A DNA stretch of 64,000 nucleotides. Origin: Marchantia polymorpha subsp. ruderalis. Taxonomy: Eukaryota; Streptophyta; Marchantiopsida; Marchantiales; Marchantiaceae. The stretch spans positions 28,111,501-28,175,500 of the forward strand of contig AP031355.1 in the NCBI GenBank assembly GCA_037833965.1, given 5' to 3'. The translations under genes were made by a program, and so were the position numbers. The notes below the pieces were generated by a model. The model worked only from the letters and a program-made list of their open reading frames with translations, was not told the origin of the DNA and searched no databases. Numbering within the stretch: the first letter of the stretch is position 1; each line of letters starts with the position of its first letter. Below are positions 1 through 13,158 of this stretch, piece by piece.

Positions 1-3000
1 TCCTCCCAGTACTTTATACTGTTATTACGGATTAGCTTGGGCACATTTGAGTACTTCCAATATGGAAGATGTTCTGCTGGAGAAGGCGAATTTCGTCGAG
101 CGGCTTGTGATTCAGTAATCCGTAACTTGAATCGAAACAGAGCAAAGATCTCGCTAAAATCACTGTCCTCTCAGAAGATGGAATATTCTTGCAGACACTG
201 GAGATAGTTCTAAAGCGGCTTTGGAAGACTTCAACGACCTCTCTGTCCCAGCACATCGTCGCAGTCTTTCCCCATCAGAGAAGGGCCAAGGTCTGGGCCC
301 CAGACTTTTGCATGTACGGGTCCATTTGGACCTCTGAGTGAAAGATTTATCCACGTCTCTCAAGTGAGTAGACAGACAGTACATTAGTACATCGTACCCA
401 CAGATCATGATCATTGATATGATTGCAGTGTCATGCACACCATCCAGTAGTCTGTAAGTGACTCGGGTGCCTCGTATCTGGTAGGGTATCTTCGACTGTG
501 TGGATGGAATGGAAGCCTTGACAAGGTCTGCATGCATCGATACCGCGTGATGGTATTGAAGTAATAATGTGCGAGTGGAAATCTGCAGAATTTACTTATG
601 CAGAACAATGTTCCTTGCGGAGACCTGGGTGCTGTACCTACCTGTCTAAATAAGAAGATTTATTATATGTCATGGAGTAAGTAAAGCGTCGAACCAGTTC
701 TCGAAAGTAGAAATGGTTAGTGGAAGACGTAGTTTCAATCTCCTGTCGTCCTGTAGTTGTGAATCAGTCCCGATGTGTTTCTGTCCCTTGAGCATTTTTA
801 TTTATCTAAAACCTCCAGACATTCCGGGCAATTAGTCCAAATCTTCCGGAGCTGGGATCGATGACCAAACCTTGCATGTTTCAAACGCAAATACGACTTG
901 TTCGCATAGTTTCACTAGTATCAAAATTTCCACATCCGATTTCACAATTAGGGCTCGTCGTTAGCTAAGTCAAATCGAGCAGTGTCTTCTCTTGATACCT
1001 TCTATCGTCGAGTTTGTGACCACAAGGCAATATAACCTAGAAGACAATTTCATCTGCTTTCTGAGGCTCTAGAACTCAATGTCTGGGGTTGTGCCCACTG
1101 CAACTGGACAATGGTCCTTGTCAGCTTAAGACTGTCAAAGCATTTCCCGCGTCCAAGACAGTAGACTTCGATTGACTTGTGTGTCGGAGCGACAGTAGTC
1201 TAGTACCTCGCCTGCTGTTGATCTTAAATCATCCCACTCGGTGGGTTGATTTAGAATGCTGGATGTGTATGGAAATGTCCTCTTTCATCATCAGGTTTTG
1301 GGCCATGGGCAGATGTGTGTGTCCACTGTAAAACACTGTTTGGACTTCCTTCCAGCTATGTCCGTTGATGCACAATGATTACTCTCAGCAGCGAAGGCCA
1401 GTTTCTACCAGGGACGGATCATCAAGCTGGACTTTTTACTGTTGTCGGCCATTTCCAGTGCATGCTGGATGTCAGAGGATGTTGGAGCTATTCGTGTTCG
1501 ATTTCGAAATGGTGACGAGCTCATCAACCTTCCCTTTCAGTTATTTTCAGGTTTTATATGCCAAATTACTCAGAAGTCACTGGAATTCGATTTTCACTAG
1601 GAAAAGAGATGAGAGATTAAGTTTGCCGCCCTTCTTCGCTGCTGCATACCTTGTTTTTCACTCTGTTTTACTCCGAATCTATCTTCGATACATGCGGCCG
1701 ACCTTTTCTCAGTCAGAATCGTCATTTCACTGACGTTTCCTCATCTTAAAACAGAAGCAAATGTCCAAGTAAAGTTTTTGATCCTACGCTTGATCATTGT
1801 TCTATTTCACTGAGACTGTTTTAGTTGTTCTACTGGTTGAAGTTTTTCAACAATTTTCCAATAGGCGTCACCCAATTTGGCTCTGGGTCAGAAATGCTGC
1901 ACATACCTCAGAGACACCTATGAAATTGCACTGGGACATTAGAGAGACACCAAAAGACTGACTATGGGCTTGATTTCCATCTCCATTCTGCAGAGTACCC
2001 GTCTCCGGAGGCTGAAAATATTGCTAATGATATCAAGGTTAGAACGGCTCCAATTATCTTTCTGTATAGACTTGGGTATTCGATTTAGAAAGTCGGTCTA
2101 AGTAGAGATATCTCATGGTTTGAGTCTCTTCTCTCACGTGAACAGCAACTATTAACGAGCCATTCGAATCTTAGACAAATTCCGATCAATGCACTTTGAG
2201 AATGCTTAAAAGCTGCTGAGGCATTTAGACCACGTCAAATTCTCTATAATTGTAAATTTTGATACATCAAAATGAGAATTTGCTTAATATGGCTTCTGAA
2301 TGTTGCTGCTGCAGGATGCAAACGTAGTCATGACAGTAAAGTTCAAGAAAGTCTGTGGGTCAAGTCTTGTCCAGACTTTACCGTAACATCCTCGATTGAA
2401 GAAGCAAGAAAAAGCTTCCTCGTGTTCTTCTCTATGTTTTTCAATGAAAGTAGGCAGGCCCCGGAAAATTCTGGTAATCCTCCTTCAATGGGTCAGTAAT
2501 GGAACCATCTGAAAATGAAACCCAGCAGCTAGGATCGATCAATCAAAGCTTTAAAATATGAACAAATATCGATCTCTCAAGGCACAAATTCTATATGAAT
2601 ATCACGAGCGATCGTGTCCATGATCATAAACTTGCATAATCCTTCATGAAAGCAAACAGTCCTGGAATCTGATGCTTCGGAGCTAAGTTTTGCAATTGTA
2701 GGGTATTGAACTTATATGTTCTATATCCGAGTTGAGGAGCCGGCAGGAGAGCGAGCCGGATCGACGAGATAACAGTGAAAACAGCTGCAATTTTACCATG
2801 AAAGCAATTTCAGTTTTACAAGTAGCTCAACGTAGAAATCCACTGACTATATAAGTCAAGGATCTGTTAGCCACTCTGATGGAAGAACCCCACCTCCAAC
2901 AATGAGCTTATTATTCGACGCATCTGCAACTTAATAACAGCTTTTTTCCATGTTGAGTGCTTCAAAGTACCGGACAAAGCACCACTACCTGTAACATCAG

Positions 3001-3370
3001 TAAGCTGCAAATTTGGGTCTTCGAGATCTGTCTTGTGACGCTGTGGTGGACAGGATTTCAAGTTGAATGTTCTGTTGTGGTTTGAAAAACGATTGAGTCG
3101 CCATTTGTGCAGTTGTGACGAAGAAGAGAAGTAGCACAGTAATGCATTTTAAATGCAAGAGCCTTCCGGTACATTTAAGGCGAGCTCTAGTTCCCATTTG
3201 GATATGACACAATTATTCCTGAATTCCAATCATTATTGTGAAGCGAATTCTCTAGCCGTTGCTTTTTCATGTAGTCTGCTTTGCTTCATGTCAGCATCGA
3301 GATTTAACACTCTACCGTTTATTTATCATTTCTTGTGATTTCATCTCTCAGGCAGTTGGACTGATTGATC
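1..3370. other. Intergenic DNA, no gene recognised
   Basis: No recognisable gene, transposon end or RNA gene was found in this stretch. The open frames are short, lack family motifs and are not supported by splice-linked neighbours. A 125-codon minus-strand frame at 160-537 has coding-like composition but matches no family I recognise, so it is not called. Confidence 0.4.
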
Positions 3371-3476
3371 TGGACTCGACATAGAGTGCTCTGTCGAGTC
3401 CACATTTAGTTTCATGAACTCGACAGAGTACTCTATACTGAGTACAGAGTATAGTATACTCTGTACTTGCTGTGGG
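3371..3476. repeat. Cluster of nested inverted repeats
   Basis: At 3371-3402 the arm TGGACTCGACA is followed 10 bases later by its exact complement TGTCGAGTCCA, and the enclosed AGAG/CTCT also pairs. Just downstream (about 3421-3476) a second set is built from GAGTACTCTATAC-like and GTATACTCTGTAC-like words, including CAGAGTATA/TATACTCTG around a single central base. The tract could be the remains of a small foldback element or a run of foldable RNA. No target duplication was found around it. Confidence 0.5.
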
Positions 3477-3557
3477 TAAAAGACAGCAGAACGTTTGAAG
3501 AGGACCGACAAGAAGACTAAGAATAGCGAAGGTCTACTGTATGACACGAGGTCATAC

Positions 3558-4292
3558 TATTGTTGGAGGCACAACTCAAAAGGCATGCCCCCGGGAGCCC
3601 TTAGTGACGAGGTCGGGCGAGGGCACGGGGGCATGCCCGTATGTACTACCAAATTTATACGTATATTCAAAGTTATAAACGGTGGTATAAGTCAAGAAAT
3701 AAATGGGAAATTATGCTTGTTGTGGGGCTGCATGGTACTAAAACTGCTATTGGAACTGAAGGATTTGCCCAGTATGTACAATGATGTTTTTGTGTCGGTT
3801 CGTGGGATGTAGACAGGTCCTCCCGCTTTATTAACTTCAGCAAATGAACCGGATGTCTAGCATGAGTAACTATATTTCCTTGAGGCTTGGACGATTTCCA
3901 CTAAACTAGATCTAGCTCTGCTACATGTCACTCCCTCCATGAATTGCCTGGCCCCTTTTGTTCTGCATAATTTTTGATGGCTGATATGAATATGGCTGGT
4001 GCTGGAGTATGCTCCATGCCACGAAATTGCCTGGCCCTTTTGTTCTGCAGTTAACATAAGCACGTGTTCTCTCTTGCTTTGATTCCTTAGATAGACACTT
4101 CGAGATTCTACTATAGTGCGGGTTTGAAACTCTCATTTTAGTGTTGATTGTTTCTCCTTCTAATTGTGCTGTGTTTTCACAGAAGTATATTTTTTGATAC
4201 ATCAAATATATGTATTGTAATACGGGCATGCCTTTTGACCTTGAAAGTGGGCATGGGCATGCCTCGAAAGATTTTGTTGTGCCTCCAACCCT
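3558..4292. mobile_element. Non-autonomous Mutator-like (MULE-type) DNA transposon
   Basis: The element is 735 bp, too short for a transposase, and has no coding frame. A 9-bp direct repeat, AGGTCATAC, flanks it at 3549-3557 and 4293-4301, which is the target duplication size typical of Mutator-like elements. The termini share the inverted repeat GTTGGAGGCACAAC (near 3562 and, complemented, near 4275-4288). Subterminal GGCATGCC palindromes occur several times. Near the left end, GGCATGCCCCCG (3582-3593) and its complement (3626-3637) form a 12-bp stem. Two copies of a sequence containing TTGCCTGGCCC lie about 80 bp apart inside. The target duplication and inverted termini are seen directly; the MULE assignment rests on the 9-bp size. 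Confidence 0.8.
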
Positions 4293-4301
4293 AGGTCATA
4301 C

Positions 4302-6369
4302 ACTTTCATCCAGTTTGGCTGTTTTCGTTCAACTACATTGTGATCAAAATTGACTAGTTATAGTAATAGAAAGCTCATTCACTATCTTCAAAGTAATCCC
4401 ATTATTCCCATCCCTATCTTTCCAAGGTTTATTAGCTATGATATATGAGAGTCTTGACAAATGTTTCAATGAATCTGGATATATCATGTCATCAATTTTA
4501 AAATTTTACTATTTGTATGATATCTAAGTACAAAACAATATTTAAAATTCTACATTTCTTTCAATTAAATATAGGTATGTCATAAAGTGAGGTATAAGTC
4601 ATAATTTTGTATTTCCATGTAGTCTACTTCAATCCTTCGGCAAGCATCATAAAGTCAATGACTTGATGGATTATTGTATTATGCTTTTCAATTGCACCAT
4701 GAGTTTGTTTGAATCACACAACATGAAGGGCAGATACACATCCATATTTGAGTCATACATTATGATGGTGCATATGTTCAAACCAAGCCAAAAGATAATC
4801 TAAATGTTGTGAAAAGATGACTCAGTCAAGTTTCAAGATTCTCAAGGAACCAAGATCCTAGTATCCTCACAAATCTTGCTAGTTGAAGTAATTTAAGATC
4901 TAAAAATCGATAAAGACTTGAAAATTATAAGCATACAGAGTATCTAATATTTTTAGGGGCATGAATGAGTAAAGAAAACAGCGATGAAAAATAATTTTTA
5001 TCCTCTATAGACAAAACATCTTTATTATACTTTTTTTTGGTAATATTGAAGAAATGTATGTGAGGAAAAATGTATTTTACTCTGTGTCTAATGCATATGT
5101 CTTTTGTAGATATCCTGTAATCGGAATATCAAGATGTTATTACGAATAATCACAAATTCTGGCCGCATGTGAAAAATATGTCATTTGTGACTAGCGCGGA
5201 AATATTATTCAGGATTGAATAAAACTGGATACTACTCTAATCAGTGAGTGGAAATTTTCGCGTCTAAAGAAACTTTAAAATGAACTTTTTTTAATCTTCT
5301 GTCAATTATGTCATTTCGCTGATAAAATGATTTAAGCTATTCTCTGAATATTTAAATAGCACACAATTACAGTGTATGTCAACAAGAATAAAACCTAAAC
5401 TTATCAATCAACTTGATATGAAAATACTACGAACAAAACAGATAACACATGTTTTAAGCGGAAAAGTGTACAAATATCTCACTGATTAAAAATTTTGTTT
5501 GTGTCCTTCCCTTTGTAACTATTTGGAAATAAAACCTCGACAAAACAACAATAGTTACTGTGATAGAAAGATGTACACCAAGAGAAGAAGACCTTCAATT
5601 ATTACCTGATATTATTTTACAGTTGTTTATTATATTTTGGACAAACTCCCATACATTTGTGGCTAACAATTTCTTTCACTACTCTGTAGTAGCTAACCAA
5701 TTCGCAATAGTGTTTTACTATGGCTCCAATAAAATTTGTTATTTGACAATAAATCAAGAAATCGGCTTAAATACGATTTAGAATAATGTGACTTCTATGA
5801 TATCTAGTCTCATAACGAAAGTTCTGTTTTCAATGCAAAATCTCTGAATTAAGAGGTTACTTGTGTTCTATGGGTGACATTATGTTCTTGGCCCATGGCA
5901 TCTAAAATTCTATAAGTAATATGATTTCAACATAATACTCATTATATTTAAGAACTTTGCCATCTCCTTCGGACCCTTTGTTTACTAAAGCATGAAAGAT
6001 CGTAGATAACACGAGCTAATATCTAAATTCATTTATCTTCATAACACACAGTACGGTCTACACACACACTTTTCCTCTACATGGGAGACATAATGTCCGT
6101 TATCTTAGTCACTAGTTACTCACTCCGTGTACACAATTTTCACAAATTCGGTTATGGTGGTACAGATCTAAACATTAGCCATCTCCTAAAGCAAAAGAAA
6201 CCTCACACCTGAACGATCTTCCAGTTTACAATTTGCACGGAAACAAAGACATCTGCTCGCTGAAGTGCTGTGGATGTCTCCTCAAAGTCCGAAGCTCTCA
6301 ATCTGCAATGGAGGAACAATTTCTCCCGATACTTTATACACAAAATAGCTTCCTATACACGTTGAGGCA
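4302..6369. other. AT-rich intergenic DNA, 3' flank of the transporter gene
   Basis: This tract is strongly AT-rich with scattered short frames and no family motif. It lies downstream of the minus-strand transporter gene, so its right-hand end probably holds that gene's 3' untranslated region. No repeat boundary or target duplication was found. Confidence 0.5.
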
Positions 6370-9325
6370 TTACAGAGTGGTCAGGGCTGCAATACTGCAG
6401 AACACACCAACAGAAAGCACAATTCCGGGTAAGATGATATTCTTCGACAAATTCTTCATTACGGGACCAACTCCAGGATCCCGAGGCACCGAGTACGAAG
6501 CGAGTCTCGTTCTGCGGGAATCAACGATCGATCTGTTGCCTTCCATATCTGCCGGCATAATCCTCGTTTCAGCGACTTCTTTTTGTATCTGCGAGCTGAA
6601 TCGAAACAAATGCTCTTCGGATGTCAGCTTTCCATTCCTTCTGTTCATTGAATCGACCACGAACATGAAGAACTGGACATGTTGACCGAGACAGAAACCA
6701 GCCAGCCAGTACTATCTGTACCAGATTTACATGTGCTCTGATCTTGATTCAACTGGTGACAAGTTTGTATAATCTGCGGAGATCGTTCGTCGGACGTACC
6801 TGTTGTAATACAGGAGAAAGTGATTGACAACCGGTATCAGGTAGGATACCATGCAGACTCCAGTTGCTCCAGTCACTACCAAAACGCTTCCCGAGCTGCT
6901 TGGAAATGCCAGAGCCATGCCCAGGGAAAAGATCAGGATTGTCGCCGTGATGATCAATTGACGGGCGTACGCTCTGTCCTTCATGAAGGTTTCGGGCAGC
7001 CAGCCATTGATGGTGTGCCTGGTCGGAAACTCTACGACTGGTACGGACAAACATAGATACACTGCATCCCACGAGTCGCAAATCACCACACGATCTGAGC
7101 ACACAAAGTATGAAGCTACGCGAGGATCTACACGTCACCCTTCCCGTCCGTTACATTCAGGGAAAAAAAACATTCAAATTGTTTGGTAAGAACATTGAAT
7201 TTCGAAGCTGGAAGTTATGACCTCTTCAGAAGCTGCGGTCTTCTGACGTATGGAGATTTGGAGAGCAGACGATTCTTACCTGCCATGGAAAGATTGAGAA
7301 TCCCTTGAGCTACGCCACCCCCTAACCACTCATTCTCCAGTATATTGCTTTCAGTAGCCTGTCCATATAGAGCGGCCCCGAAGAATCCCACGAGGAAGTA
7401 AATGATGAACGCATTGACTGGTTCACATACCGGTCCCAAGCACCAAGTCCATTCGGTTGTAAGTGAGAGAGCTTCATAGTTTCATTTGCTTTCTGCATAG
7501 CTCGAATCGTCAAGTCCTGACAGGCTTTTGCTACTTTTGACATACAGAGGACAATACACAAACGGAACAGAGCCCTCACATAGTACGACGATTCGCATTG
7601 AGTAGGAGACAATTTTCACCCCAACAATACCGTCAGGTACTTCGACCAACAAGGGCATCATTATCGGCTGAACGTAGAATGCGAAGCCAAATATGGAGAC
7701 TGCTTGAGTCACGTCACCTGCGAACGTGCAGAAAAAGGAGAACTTGCTCAAAGATTCAAGGCACATGTGTAAGCAATCAAACTTGCTGTTCAAGCTGTAA
7801 ACTTTAAGAGACAAGTATGCATTTCCTACCAATATTATTAAAACCCACAGTTGCAAATTCTTTGCTGCGAATTGCGGGTAAATCCTCCCTACTGCTTTTG
7901 AACACCACGCTTATGAGTAGCCAAATGACAATCGAGGTTCCGATCACTCCTGCATATTCCAGCTGAAAGGTATACTTAGGATCTGCCATATTTGCATTTG
8001 GAACATTGTTCTACTGCCCCGAGGTTGCGCAGCGAGCAGCTCAAATTTTTCACCGAGGAATAAGCTGTATGGAAAATATGACCAACTTGTTTGGCCCACT
8101 TCGTAATATAGACGAAGTACATTGCAGATATGCAGGACAGCATCGTACCTGGCGGAGCTGCTTTCCGAGGCACAGAGGTGCAGCGATTAAAACCGTGCCG
8201 AGGACCATGAAGACACGCCCGCTACTTCCAACGAGCCAATTTGGAAGATTTGGCGAAATCGCATCCAATCCTATGGTTCCCACCTCACCCATTTGTGCAG
8301 TTTGTCCGATCAGAGTTCCGAGAAGGAGTATCACAATGCTTATCTCTGTAACCAGCTGATTTGGATCAAGAAATTCCACGTAAGAAGCCACGAAAAGGCA
8401 TTTCTAGATTCAGCTAGAACTGATTGAATCAGAATTCATTCCGGGATTCTGAATTTTTCAGCTATCTTGTGGCAGCTGGTGTAGCAAACTAGGGATACAA
8501 CTTGCTGCTCTTGTACAGTTTCAAGAGTAGAATAGGTTGAAGCTAAACATATTTGGGTGACATATACGTAGGCTATCTTCACAGAAGTATCTACAGATAG
8601 ATTCACAGGAGTCTTTCACTCAGCCTCATGATTTAACACATGTAGAAAAGATATTGACCAATGTCGAGCGAGTTTTATTGATCTGGAAAAGGATGTTGGC
8701 AAGGAGATACCTTCCACTTACGACCACCAATCATGAGGGCAAGAGTTTCGTAATCGTAAGTTTGGGTAGCGTAGGCTTGCTTCAAGAGAAGATCGCATGT
8801 GTAGGTGTTAGCTGCCGCGACGATCAACATTATGAGGAGACCACAGATGATACCCGTCACGCTGAATGCCCACGCCACAGGGAGAACAGCCCTGCATTCT
8901 CATTTCGAACGACCGTTCCAAACAGCTTCAGATGAAAATGACGTCGTGTAGATTCTACCTCATCAGACGAGATAAAATTACTGGCAAAGTGTTATCAGGA
9001 TAAAATTAGATTCAAAGATGCAAACTGTGCAGCTGCAGCACCTCTCTTTGAAAGTGTTTTGAAAACTTCGACGATTTGGGTTGAGAAAAAACGCACATCA
9101 GAAATGCAGATTCCATGGAGAAGGAAACTGAGATGGGTCACATGCAAGTACCTACCCGCCCATAATGCCAAGAGTCAGAGATGGTACCACGGCGAGAACT
9201 GCTCGACGATCCCGTCTCTGCTTCATCACATCCAGAAACGAGACCTTCCCTTCTGGTACAAGACTCTCCACTTCCAAGGGCTTCTCCATTCCCGGTTCAG
9301 TGTTCTCCACCATACTCATCACCAT
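6370..9325 (-). CDS. AAAP-family (SLC38/AVT-like) amino acid transporter, eight exons
   Basis: This is a membrane amino acid transporter of the amino acid/auxin permease family (Aa_trans), probably proton- or sodium-coupled at the vacuolar or plasma membrane. Exons were inferred from GT/AG junctions with matching phase: 9325-9156, 8891-8711, 8403-8149, 7962-7830, 7717-7580, 7418-7278, 7061-6796 (or 6800) and 6672-6370. The product would be about 528 residues. It opens with a hydrophilic N-terminus of about 45 residues. Helical segments follow, including GIMGGAVLPVAWAFSVTGII in the first, SIFGFAFYVQPIMMPLL mid-protein and GFFGAALYG later. A last helix ends in SIAALTTL before the stop. The ATG at 9323-9325 is the first in frame before the conserved core. 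The exon 7/8 join is uncertain: the strong donor AG|GTACGT (after 6800) gives the wrong phase for exon 8, whereas the weaker donor after 6796 keeps the frame. Substrate and subfamily are not determined. Confidence 0.85.
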
Positions 9326-12300
9326 ATTTCGGCGCTCACCTGAAGAAACGTATCAAAAAACATGTAGGCCTCTAAGTTTCTTCATGCTTGAGAGCGCAGC
9401 AAACTTACTCTCCATTTCCTATCACTTCTATATCTGCTCATAATTGTATCCATTTTACAAACAGTGTATCGGCAAATTTTTTTCTTTGTTGCTGTCTTTC
9501 CATCCCAGGCTTGACTGAACACATTTGGTGACAATTTCCTTGATTTCCGTGTGCAACGCAAAAAGAATGATGCACTTCTGAGCTTCATACCTGGTCTGCA
9601 ATTGGTCGCGCCTCGTCCAACTAGATAGTTTCTCTCGACGAGTGAATTCTCTCAAGTTTATCAGAAATTCTCAGCATCTTCTCGAGTGAAATCTGTCATC
9701 GTCCATCACAGGGTAAAGTTCCACACTCCAAACTAAAACCTCCACGCCTTGCACGGGCTTTCTGCTACCCACCCTCAAATAGTTCTGCACATCTTACAAT
9801 GAAATTCCACTGGCAGAGTGTCAGAATCATTCAGAATTACAGCTCAACTGCAAATTGAATCTGACTTCATCGAGGTGGCCCTGACAATCGTCAGAAAACA
9901 ACGGATTCCCTTGTTGTCGAAGGTGCTCCCCCTCAATCATTCCTGTATACGGACCCTGCGAGCCTGCTGTAGCCCTCGCCATCCTTACTATAGGAATCCC
10001 GCACCTTTCTATAAGCCCGCCAGGCGACCTTTCCTTCCGAACTCCTTATTTTGCCGTCCCATTAAACTCTACAATTCCCCAGCCCGCGCTAAGAGCCGCG
10101 AGGTCTTATCTGTACACCGCAGCTCTTGCCACACCAACATGAAGAAACAGCAGAAGGACTTGCAGGCTCTTGGATATCTACAAGCAGCAGGACATGCACT
10201 GCCAAGCTCTACAACAATTTCTTCAAACCTCATGGGCCTCACCTCGTTGAGAACAAACAACTCAATCTTCTGCTCTTCTTCTGTCGTCGTTCCATGCACG
10301 GTGCAAATTCTCATCTCCTGACAGAAGCCGCCACTCATTCATTCCTAGTACCAGAACCGAGAGATCCAGGCTGGTAGTAGTCGCTCTAACGATGCACAAT
10401 CATGAACGAACATCGATGGACAAAGTTGCTGCTGCAAGCTGACCTCTGAACGAGTAGAACGAAAAAATGCAGGAAAGGCAGAGGAAATTGTTGATTCCAG
10501 ACGTGCCAGCGCCACTGACGTATGGAGCAGATGCTGGTCACTGCAAAAGCATGTCTGCAGTGGGACGGTGGGACCTCGAGCACTAAAGCTCACAGAATCT
10601 CGGAGCACCCAATTTCACTGACATTTGTTCCCCCGAGGTCCACTTGTCGAGCTAGGAAGTTAGAGCCTGCGCCGCTGGTTCCACACTTTTGGGCACGGCC
10701 TTCTTTAGAAGGACTGCTTTATTAACAGCAGTTCCTTCGCCACGGACTTCGGTGAGGCTAGCATTGATACCAAGTTTGGGATCATTAATCATTATTTTAT
10801 ATCATATTGTAATAAATTGAATAAATAAAGAACATTTTTGCAGAAGTTTTGAGGCGGAGGACTGAGACCGCATGATGTGTTCTAGCACGTATGTACTCAG
10901 CTTAGACTTACAATAAGACTTCTGACGCTTTTTGTAAGCTGAGATGAAAAGTTCTTGTGCTGTTCTGTTGTTGCTAAGGGGCTCGAGGTTTATATCGACA
11001 TGCAAAAGTAGCATTCGAAAGTCGGTTCAAATAGTTGCAAATTGCAAATGTTTGCAGCAGCATTCTTTGATAATGCACATTGTGTGGGCCAGAGATTTTT
11101 CGGTTAATTCTAATCCTAGGATGTGCTAGACTAGTAAATTGCAGATTGAAGTTACGAAAAAAATATTTTATTAGCATTACTTCACGTCTTCACAAAGGAA
11201 TGTTTAACAAGAAGAAATTCCCATTTCCTTACAAATTGATCTCGAGAACCAAAATATAAACCTTCAAGTGGAACCCAGTTTTTCATTTTTTGGTAAGAGA
11301 TTGAAAACAAATATGTTTCTCTTGTATTTGGAATTTGTTGCTCACTTTTGGATTTGATTTTTTATGGTTACCCTGAAGAATATTTTAATATTATATCCTT
11401 ACATTCTTTGATCCACTATTCACGTACCTTCATGTCTTTTCTGATGTTTGAAAGTATGATTGTACATATCCTACCGCAAGGTACAAAAGCTTGTACAGAC
11501 ATGCTTGTCGTAAGCAGGAGTAGATGAACCTCAATTGTCCAAGGACAGGAGGAGTTCCAAAAAGACACAAAAAGGGGAGATCGCGTCAGTCCCTAGAGAA
11601 AGGGATTTGTACTGTAGTATGAAACCTATACACAGTTGACGTGATTTTCAATTATTGATACAATTATTCCATGAATATGGTGACTTCTTCGATCTCTTAC
11701 GACTGTTATGAAGTACTTATCTCAAGCCTGAGTGACAACGTACGTAGCAGTAACTTCTACCATAATCAAAAGGACATCGTAAAGATAAGATACTCTCTGT
11801 ATATTAGAACATTCTCTTTCTTGTGTTATTTCTCGAAACTTGTGAGAAAGTGCCTGCTCTTAGATCCGTATGGCTCGCTGAATTTTGCAGGCAGTTTTGA
11901 ATAAAAAAACTTAAACATAACATATTCCTAACACGGGCCGTGACTTGCAGATTCCAGCCTATTGTAGAAATATATACTTCTCGTCCTGAACCAAAGAACA
12001 TATTTCTGCAATCAACCGAGCGTTTTCCATTTCTTCATTGTCTAGCGCGATTATCCTTCCGAAAACTCTCATGAGATTGTATTCATTATAAATCTTGTTT
12101 TATTCTACGACGAATATGCGAAATAGATTTATATGAGAACCTTCATATATCCAGATCAATTATCTCAATTTCTGTGCAAATTTTGAGAATGTTAATGTTT
12201 TTTTTCAGAATAAATTATCAAATCAAAACATTAACCACTTCTATAGTTTATGTGAGAGTCAGCAGCAAACTGAAATAAAACTTCTTATAATTTTAACTAT

Positions 12301-13158
12301 ATATTCGTGGAAAAGAAAAGAGGCTTTCATGATGTTATGGTAAGTTTATTTCCTATGACTGTAATACATCTAAGAGTGTTCAAAAAAATTTAAAAATGAT
12401 AAAAATTTTTGAAGGCTAAAAGATGAATTAAATTTTTTAAAATTCTTTTCTACTGATCTAGCATTCAGTTAACTAGATTTTCATAAAATAAATCACATTA
12501 CATTCAAGTTTTTTCATCAACCTTTGTTGGTTTCACTTCAATAAGTATATCGAAAGTTAATGTATGGACAAATAAATGATCCACAGTTCAATTTGTAAAA
12601 TACAGTTTGATTATATCTAAGGTATAATATCATACGATTGATTTTAAAACACCGATTTTAGTGCACCTTATCTCATGGCTGCTTGGCGAAAAGAAGATAA
12701 ATGAAACTATCAAGGAAAGCGTTACATACTTGAAGTTCATATATCAGAGGGCCCAAGTTTTATTACAGCGGGAATAAGAAGTTCAATTCATCAGAAGAGA
12801 AGGTCAAATGATAAGCGTATCTTAACATCAGTTTCATTTTCTTATATCTATCACTCTCCAAGGTATTTCACTACACATCTTCATTTAAAGGAATTCATTA
12901 ACTTCATTAATAACAATTTCTCTCATTCCTATCACAAATCATACAAATTCAGAAACTTTCCTTCTATAAAGTCAAAGATTTTGCCAGATTAAGGAAGCAT
13001 GACTTAGGAAGATTATAGCCCTAATATACCAATATTTGCAGCTGCAAGTTTTGTGTATTGAGCAGAACAGAACTTCATTCCGGTCTTTGTTACAATATAG
13101 CACCAATTTTCTATATCCATGGTTTCCATCATGGACAGAATTCGTTAAATAGGAATGT
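9326..13158. other. Transporter upstream region and AT-rich intergenic DNA
   Basis: The stretch next to 9325 should hold the 5' untranslated region and promoter of the minus-strand transporter. No TATA box or leader intron could be fixed with confidence. Minus-strand frames at 10069-10338 (89 codons) and 10345-10608 (87 codons) have coding-like composition but match no family I know and lack convincing splice links. From about 10740 to 13158 the DNA is AT-rich with nothing recognisable. Confidence 0.4.

Noticed and set aside
9818..10338. Possible small gene upstream of the transporter
   Set aside because: Frames exist on both strands, but none has a recognisable motif, a consistent splice link or an obvious start context, so it is described only as intergenic.
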